The notes under the pieces are model-generated. The model had not been told where the DNA came from. It did no database searches and saw only the letters and a program-made list of their open reading frames with translations. Positions 40,664-44,820 of a stretch of 44,820 bases of DNA are shown here, in pieces. This DNA comes from Candidatus Solibacter sp. (lineage in GTDB: Bacteria; Acidobacteriota; Terriglobia; Bryobacterales; Bryobacteraceae). Both the position numbers and the translations under genes were made by a program. The stretch lies in NCBI GenBank assembly GCA_025361425.1, contig JANYAH010000082.1:1-44820 (forward strand), given 5' to 3'. Each line of letters begins with the position of its first letter. The first letter of the stretch is position 1.

Positions 40664-43339
40664 CTAAGCCCGTGCCGCGTCTATCTTCTCGGTATCCACG
40701 CCCAGTTCGGCGAAGGCGGCGATCGCCTTTTTGGCGTCGAACTTGCCATCGCGCACCAATCGCGAAAGCGCGGCCGCGGCGATCGATTCCGCGTTAATCT
40801 CGAAGTGGCGCCGCAGGTACTCGCGGTTGTCGCTGCGGCCGAACCCATCGGTCCCGAGCGTCTCCATTCTCCCCGGCAGCCACGGCGCAATTTGGTCGGC
40901 CACTACCTTCATGTAGTCGCTAGCCGCGATAATCGGCCCGTCGGAGCCCTTCAGCGCCTGCAGCAGATACGGCAGCCGAGCCGCTTGATCCGGGTGCAGG
41001 CGGTTCCAGCGCTTCACCGCCAGCGCGTCGCGCCGCAGTTCGTTGTAGCTGGTCGCGCTCCACACATCGGAGGCAACGTCGTATTTCTCCGCCAGAATCT
41101 GCTGCGCCCGCAGGGCTTCATTGAGAATCGGTCCGCTGCCGAACAGGTGTACCTTAGCCTTGCCCTTCTCCGCGGTTTTGAAACGGTACAGGCCCCGCAG
41201 CACGCCCTCCGCATCCAAACCCTCCGGCATGGCCGGCATCGGGTAGTTTTCGTTGTACAGCGTCAGGTAGTAGAAGCAGGCTTCCTGGTTTTGATACATG
41301 CGCCGGATTCCATCCTGCACGATGATCGCGATCTCGTAAGCGTACGCCGGATCGTAGGTGATGCAGTTGGGAACCGTGCTGGCGTGCAGGATGCTATGGC
41401 CGTCCTGGTGCTGCAAGCCTTCGCCGGCCAGCGTGCTCCGCCCGGCGGTGCCGCCGCACAGGAACCCCTTGCCGCGCGCGTCGCCGAAAGCCCAAATCAA
41501 ATCGCCCACTCGCTGGAAACCGAACATCGAATAATAGATAAAAAACGGGATCGTCTCCACCCCGTAGTTGGCGTAAGCCGTACCCGCCGCCGTGAACGAC
41601 GCCATCGATCCCGCCTCGGTGATGCCCTCTTCCAGAATCTGGCCGTCCTTGGATTCCTTGTAGTACAGGAACATTTCCGCATCGTGCGGCTTATAAAGCT
41701 GCCCCTGGTTGGCATAGATCCCGAACTGGCGGAACAAAGACTCCATACCGAACGTACGCGCTTCATCGGGGATGATGGGCACCACCCGCTTGCCCAGTTC
41801 GGGATGTTTCAACAGCAGCGTGAGCACCTTCACCATCGCCATTGTGCTCGAAACTTCGCGGCCCGCCGAGCCTTCCAGCGACTCCTTCAAATACCCCAGG
41901 GGTGGCGCCACAATGGTGCTCGCCGGTACCGTGCGGCTGGGCAGGTACCCGCCCAGCAGACGCCGCCGCTCGTGCAGGTAGCTCATCTCCGGACTGTCCG
42001 AAGGCGGCCGGTAGAACGACGCGTTGCGCGCCGCTTCGTCGGGAATCGGAATCTCGAAGCGCGAGCGGAAGTGCGCGATCTCCGCCTCGTTGAGTTTTTT
42101 CTGCTGGTGGGAAATGTTGCGCCCCTCGCCGGCTTCGCCCAGCCCGTAACCCTTCACGGTGTGCGCCAGAATTAAGGTGGGCCGCCCTTTGGTGTCCAGC
42201 GCCTGCTGATAGGCGTTGAAGACCTTCTTCGGGTCGTGACCGCCGCGCCGCAGCTTGAAGAGTTCTTCGTCGCTCAGGTGCGCCACCAATTCGAGCAGTT
42301 CGGGGTACTTGCCGAAAAAATGCTGCCGGATGTAAGCGCCGTCCTTAGTCACGTAGGTCTGGAACTCGCCATCCACCACTTCGTCCATGCGTTTTTGCAG
42401 CAGTCCGGTGGTGTCGCGCGCTAGCAGCGCATCCCAATCTCCGCCCCAGATCACCTTGATCACATTCCAGCCGGCGCCGCGGAACGCCGCTTCCAGTTCC
42501 TGAATCACCTTGCCGTTGCCGCGCACCGGACCGTCAAGCCGCTGCAAATTGCAGTTGATGACGAACGTGAGGTTATCCAGCCTTTCGCGCGATGCCAGCG
42601 TGATAGAGCCCATGGATTCGGGCTCGTCCATTTCGCCGTCGCCCAGGTAGGCCCAAACGTGGCGTGGCGTTTCCTGGATGATGCCGCGGTTTTCCAGGTA
42701 CCGCATGAAACGCGCCTGGTAGATGGCGTTGATGGGCCCCAGGCCCATCGAGACCGTGGGGAAGCTCCAGAAATCGGGCATCAGCCAAGGGTGCGGGTAA
42801 GACGCTAGACCCGGCGTTTCGCGCAGCTCGTGACGGAAATTCTTCAGGTGATCTTCCGTCAGGCGGCCTTCCAGGAAGGCGCGCGCGTAGACGCCCGGGG
42901 AGGCGTGGCCCTGGAAATAAATCAGGTCGCCCGGTTGGTCGCCATAGCTGGCGTGGAAAAAATGGTTGAAGCCCACTTCCAGCAGTGTGGCCAGCGAGGC
43001 GTAGGTGGAAATATGCCCGCCGATACCCGCATCGTACTTGTTCTGCCGCACCACCATGGCCATCGCGTTCCACCGAATCAGGCTCTTGATGCGGCGCTCC
43101 ATGGCGCGATCCCCGGGATAGGCGACTTCCTCTTTTGGCCGGATGGTGTTGATGTAAGGCGTATTGAACTGGACCGGCACTTCGGCACCTTTGGCGCGGG
43201 CGCGCTCGTTCAGGTGCTCCAGCAGAAAAGCGGCGCGGTCCGGACCGGCTTGATCGATCACCTGGTCCAACGACTCAACCCACTCGGCAGTCTCCTGCGG
43301 ATTTAAGTCTAAAACCCTCTCGTTTAGTTTCTGGTGCAT
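40664..43339 (-). CDS. aceE: Pyruvate dehydrogenase E1 component, homodimeric type
   Basis: 891 residues from ATG 43339; longer frames upstream overlap the DinB gene antisense. The thiamine-diphosphate motif is GDGEMDEPESMG with NCNLQRLDGPVRGNGK downstream (about 233-280). Other conserved parts are GHISTYASLATLLEVGFNHF, YFQGHASPGVYARAF and the C-terminal transketolase region LPGRMETLGTDGFGRSD. It decarboxylates pyruvate and acetylates the lipoyl domain of E2. The aceF and lpd genes are not in this window. A perfect TATAAT lies on the minus strand at 43355-43350. Confidence 0.97.
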   Translation of the reverse strand: MHQKLNERVLDLNPQETAEWVESLDQVIDQAGPDRAAFLLEHLNERARAKGAEVPVQFNTPYINTIRPKEEVAYPGDRAMERRIKSLIRWNAMAMVVRQNKYDAGIGGHISTYASLATLLEVGFNHFFHASYGDQPGDLIYFQGHASPGVYARAFLEGRLTEDHLKNFRHELRETPGLASYPHPWLMPDFWSFPTVSMGLGPINAIYQARFMRYLENRGIIQETPRHVWAYLGDGEMDEPESMGSITLASRERLDNLTFVINCNLQRLDGPVRGNGKVIQELEAAFRGAGWNVIKVIWGGDWDALLARDTTGLLQKRMDEVVDGEFQTYVTKDGAYIRQHFFGKYPELLELVAHLSDEELFKLRRGGHDPKKVFNAYQQALDTKGRPTLILAHTVKGYGLGEAGEGRNISHQQKKLNEAEIAHFRSRFEIPIPDEAARNASFYRPPSDSPEMSYLHERRRLLGGYLPSRTVPASTIVAPPLGYLKESLEGSAGREVSSTMAMVKVLTLLLKHPELGKRVVPIIPDEARTFGMESLFRQFGIYANQGQLYKPHDAEMFLYYKESKDGQILEEGITEAGSMASFTAAGTAYANYGVETIPFFIYYSMFGFQRVGDLIWAFGDARGKGFLCGGTAGRSTLAGEGLQHQDGHSILHASTVPNCITYDPAYAYEIAIIVQDGIRRMYQNQEACFYYLTLYNENYPMPAMPEGLDAEGVLRGLYRFKTAEKGKAKVHLFGSGPILNEALRAQQILAEKYDVASDVWSATSYNELRRDALAVKRWNRLHPDQAARLPYLLQALKGSDGPIIAASDYMKVVADQIAPWLPGRMETLGTDGFGRSDNREYLRRHFEINAESIAAAALSRLVRDGKFDAKKAIAAFAELGVDTEKIDAARA

Positions 43340-43349
43340 GGGTCCTTCT

Positions 43350-43399
43350 ATTATAGTGGGGGACGACGCGGTCGCGCTGGCAGCGGCGCTGGGTACAAT
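43350..43399. promoter_or_regulatory. Divergent -10 boxes for aceE and the DinB gene
   Basis: TATAAT on the minus strand (43355-43350) is ten bases from the aceE ATG, and TACAAT on the plus strand (43394-43399) is six bases from the DinB ATG 43406. Only 66 bp separate the start codons. Both transcripts would have very short or no leaders. No good -35 boxes are evident. Confidence 0.5.
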
Positions 43400-43405
43400 G
43401 TGGTC

Positions 43406-43918
43406 ATGGTCCGAGTGGAACAAGTTCTCGATTCCTGGCGATCCATTCGTCAGGACACCGCCGCCGCCGTGGAAGATTTCCCGGCCGGCGAACTGGATTA
43501 CCGGCCAACGCCCGAACTCGCCACCTTCGGAGAGACGGCGCGCCACGTCTTGGACGCCAGCGACGGCCTCATCGGGCTGCTCCTGGCGGGTGACGAAAAC
43601 TTCACGGGCGGCGATTTCCGGGAGCGCCTCAAACCCCATCTGCGGGCGCTGCCCGCCGATGTGGGCGCCACCGAACTGGCCAACGCCCTCCGGGAATCCG
43701 TGGCCCAACGGACCGAGCAGTTGGCCGCCCTGCCGCCGGAGTTTTTCGCGCAAATCATAACGCGCTTCGACGGGCAGCAGGTAACGCGCCTCGAAATGGT
43801 GCAGACGGTCAAGGAGCACGAATTGACCCATCGCTCGCAACTGTTCATGTATCTTCGCCTCAAGGGGATCGTGCCCGCGACCACGCGCCGCCGGATGGCG
43901 AAGCAAGCCGGGAAATAG
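43406..43918 (+). CDS. DinB-family protein
   Basis: 170 residues forming the four-helix bundle of DinB/YfiT proteins. The metal triad is H47 (ETARHVLDASDG), H138 and H142 (VKEHELTHRSQL). Related proteins include bacillithiol- or mycothiol-dependent transferases and proteins of unknown role. ATG 43406 is used; the upstream extension overlaps aceE. No ribosome site precedes it, and TACAAT sits six bases upstream, so it is a candidate leaderless gene. Confidence 0.88.
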   Translation: MVRVEQVLDSWRSIRQDTAAAVEDFPAGELDYRPTPELATFGETARHVLDASDGLIGLLLAGDENFTGGDFRERLKPHLRALPADVGATELANALRESVAQRTEQLAALPPEFFAQIITRFDGQQVTRLEMVQTVKEHELTHRSQLFMYLRLKGIVPATTRRRMAKQAGK

Positions 43919-43996
43919 GCCCCGGTCGCGCACGAACTTTGCGGTTGCAATCGCGGCTGTCTATCGTATAACAGTAAGTATTCGGGAGGAATTGAG

Positions 43997-44221
43997 ATGG
44001 TCACCTGTCCGGCATGTCAAGGCAATATCGACGTCGATGAAGAAGATGTGGACGAAGGCGACACCATCAGTTGTGATGAGTGTGGCGCGGCCCTCAAAGT
44101 GATTGGGATCGCCCCCCTGGAACTGGAATCGGCCGAAGAAGAAGACGAAGACGAGCCAGATGAAGATGGTTTCATCGAAGAAGAGGAGGAGGAAGAGGAT
44201 GCCGACGAGGACTGGAAATAG
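43997..44221 (+). CDS. LysW-like zinc ribbon with a very acidic tail
   Basis: 74 residues after a strong GGGAGG site. C4, C7, C26 and C29 form a zinc ribbon (CPACQGN, CDECGA) like that of LysW, the amino-group carrier of lysine/arginine synthesis. About 21 of the last 30 residues are Glu or Asp. The end is DADEDWK, whereas LysW ends EDWGE and uses the final glutamate to carry the substrate; here that glutamate is missing. It is therefore probably not a carrier but may be a zinc-ribbon adaptor or an acidic chaperone-like protein. lysA occurs 13 kb away but no lysZ/X genes are here. Confidence 0.8.
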   Translation: MVTCPACQGNIDVDEEDVDEGDTISCDECGAALKVIGIAPLELESAEEEDEDEPDEDGFIEEEEEEEDADEDWK

Positions 44222-44282
44222 CCCGCTCCCGCGCCGGGAACCAATTCCGGCCTCCCCGCGTCCAAACAAGCGGGAGAGTGAC

Positions 44283-44666
44283 ATGTTACGGACATTGACG
44301 GGTTTGCCGGCGCGGTTCCCCCATTTCGTAAGGTTCGCACCCTTCGTGGTGCTCCTGCTCCTGGCCTTCGCCCCGGCAGGTTTCGCCCAGAAAGACAGTG
44401 CTACCCGTAGTGTGCAGGGTGCGGTTTCCAATCCAGACGACGGCGCCGTGATAGGCGGAGTGGTGCAACTCAAGAACATGAAGACGCTCCAGATCCGTTC
44501 CTTCATTACCAAGCAAGACGGCACCTATCATTTTTTCGAACTGAGCCCCGACGTGGATTACGAACTCAAGGCGGATTTCCAGGGCGCTTCGAGCGGCCCC
44601 AAAACCCTCAGTTCGTTCGATTCCCGGAAGAAAGCTGTCATCAATCTGAAATTAAGTAAGAAGTAA
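44283..44666 (+). CDS. Exported single-domain carboxypeptidase-regulatory-like protein
   Basis: 127 residues from ATG 44283, preceded by GGGAGAG. A signal peptide (APFVVLLLLAFAPAGFAQ, ending near residue 36) is followed by one beta-sandwich domain: VQGAVSNPDDGAVIGGVVQL, TKQDGTYHFFELSP, DYELKADFQG and VINLKLSKK. This is the same fold that precedes the barrels of the two receptors, but here it stands alone and ends with Lys-rich residues. It may be a small periplasmic or surface protein; role unknown. It lies 61 nt after the zinc-ribbon gene and could be cotranscribed. Confidence 0.82.
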   Translation: MLRTLTGLPARFPHFVRFAPFVVLLLLAFAPAGFAQKDSATRSVQGAVSNPDDGAVIGGVVQLKNMKTLQIRSFITKQDGTYHFFELSPDVDYELKADFQGASSGPKTLSSFDSRKKAVINLKLSKK

Positions 44667-44706
44667 TTGCAGGGCCGCCAGCGGGTGTGCGACGTAGAAG
44701 TGGAGA

Positions 44707-44820
44707 TCAAGCCGCCGGGCGGCGCGCCTCCCAGTAGTCCTCGAAGCGGTTGTTGAGGTGGCAGCATCGCAGGGCGATGATGGCGTTGGCTCCGCGGACC
44801 GTCCAGAACATGCCGGACTT
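44707..44820 (-). mobile_element. C-terminus of a transposase (ISKra4-like), cut by the window edge
   Basis: Reading leftward from the right edge gives SGMFWTVRGANAIIALRCC, HLNNRFEDYWEARR and a stop at 44709-44707. RGANAIIALRC..RFEDYWE is the typical end of ISKra4-group transposases. Only 37 codons are visible, so completeness and terminal repeats cannot be judged. The insertion sequence or its remnant lies to the right of the window. Confidence 0.8.

Noticed and set aside
40541-42175. Long plus-strand open frame antisense to aceE
   Set aside because: Composition follows the aceE codons and there is no domain; aceE is certain.
1-44820. CRISPR array, rRNA genes or prophage
   Set aside because: No regularly spaced repeats, rRNA sequence or phage structural genes were recognised.

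Overview
The window looks like a chromosomal segment of a soil Acidobacteriota, most likely Bryobacterales (Solibacter-like). Evidence: two Oar-type TonB-dependent receptors with an N-terminal carboxypeptidase-regulatory domain, Tat- or Sec-exported Gfo/Idh oxidoreductases, DUF1080 (3-keto-disaccharide hydrolase) proteins, a GH95 glycosidase, an acidic LysW-like zinc ribbon, and small proteins of a style I associate with Acidobacteriota. The taxon is an inference from gene content; no rRNA is present.

Layout. 1-392: end of an unidentified gene, then the 3' half of a tRNA-Gly(CCC) without its 5' half, as left by a tRNA-targeting integrase. 619-5570 (minus strand): GntR regulator, ROK kinase, Tat-exported Gfo/Idh oxidoreductase, NarX-type histidine kinase and NarL-type response regulator in one tight operon. 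5571-6120: divergent control region. 6121-16270 (plus strand): TonB-dependent receptor, a broken Tat leader, Sec-exported Gfo/Idh protein, deoC-type aldolase, FG-GAP/DUF1080 protein, DMT-type membrane protein, aldo/keto reductase and a second DUF1080 protein. Together the two arms look like a carbohydrate utilisation locus that works by keto-glycoside chemistry rather than by classical glycoside hydrolases. 16549-17021: decayed remnants of a carboxylesterase and an amidohydrolase.

From 17000 the DNA is visibly richer in GC and mostly housekeeping: argS, a DUF2061 gene, an M20 peptidase plus GH95 glycosidase pair, a small basic protein, lgt-lspA-ileS with overlapping ends, a collapsed hicB/hicA remnant, a DUF4965 glutaminase-like protein and lysA. 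31302-37982 (minus strand) is a second envelope operon: a TonB protein with a degenerate JAB/MPN-like head, a TonB-dependent receptor, a small HExxH protein, a TlpA thioredoxin and a DsbD-alpha protein whose signal peptide is encoded inside the end of tlpA. 38119-44820: conserved hypothetical, zinc alcohol dehydrogenase, CDF metal exporter, aceE, DinB protein, LysW-like zinc ribbon, a secreted carboxypeptidase-regulatory-domain protein and the C-terminus of a transposase entering from the right.

Most notable: the keto-sugar locus with its double regulation, the MPN-TonB fusion operon, a set of genes with a -10-like hexamer 6-11 nt before the start codon (candidate leaderless mRNAs), the tRNA-derived attachment remnant and the hicB/hicA deletion fusion.
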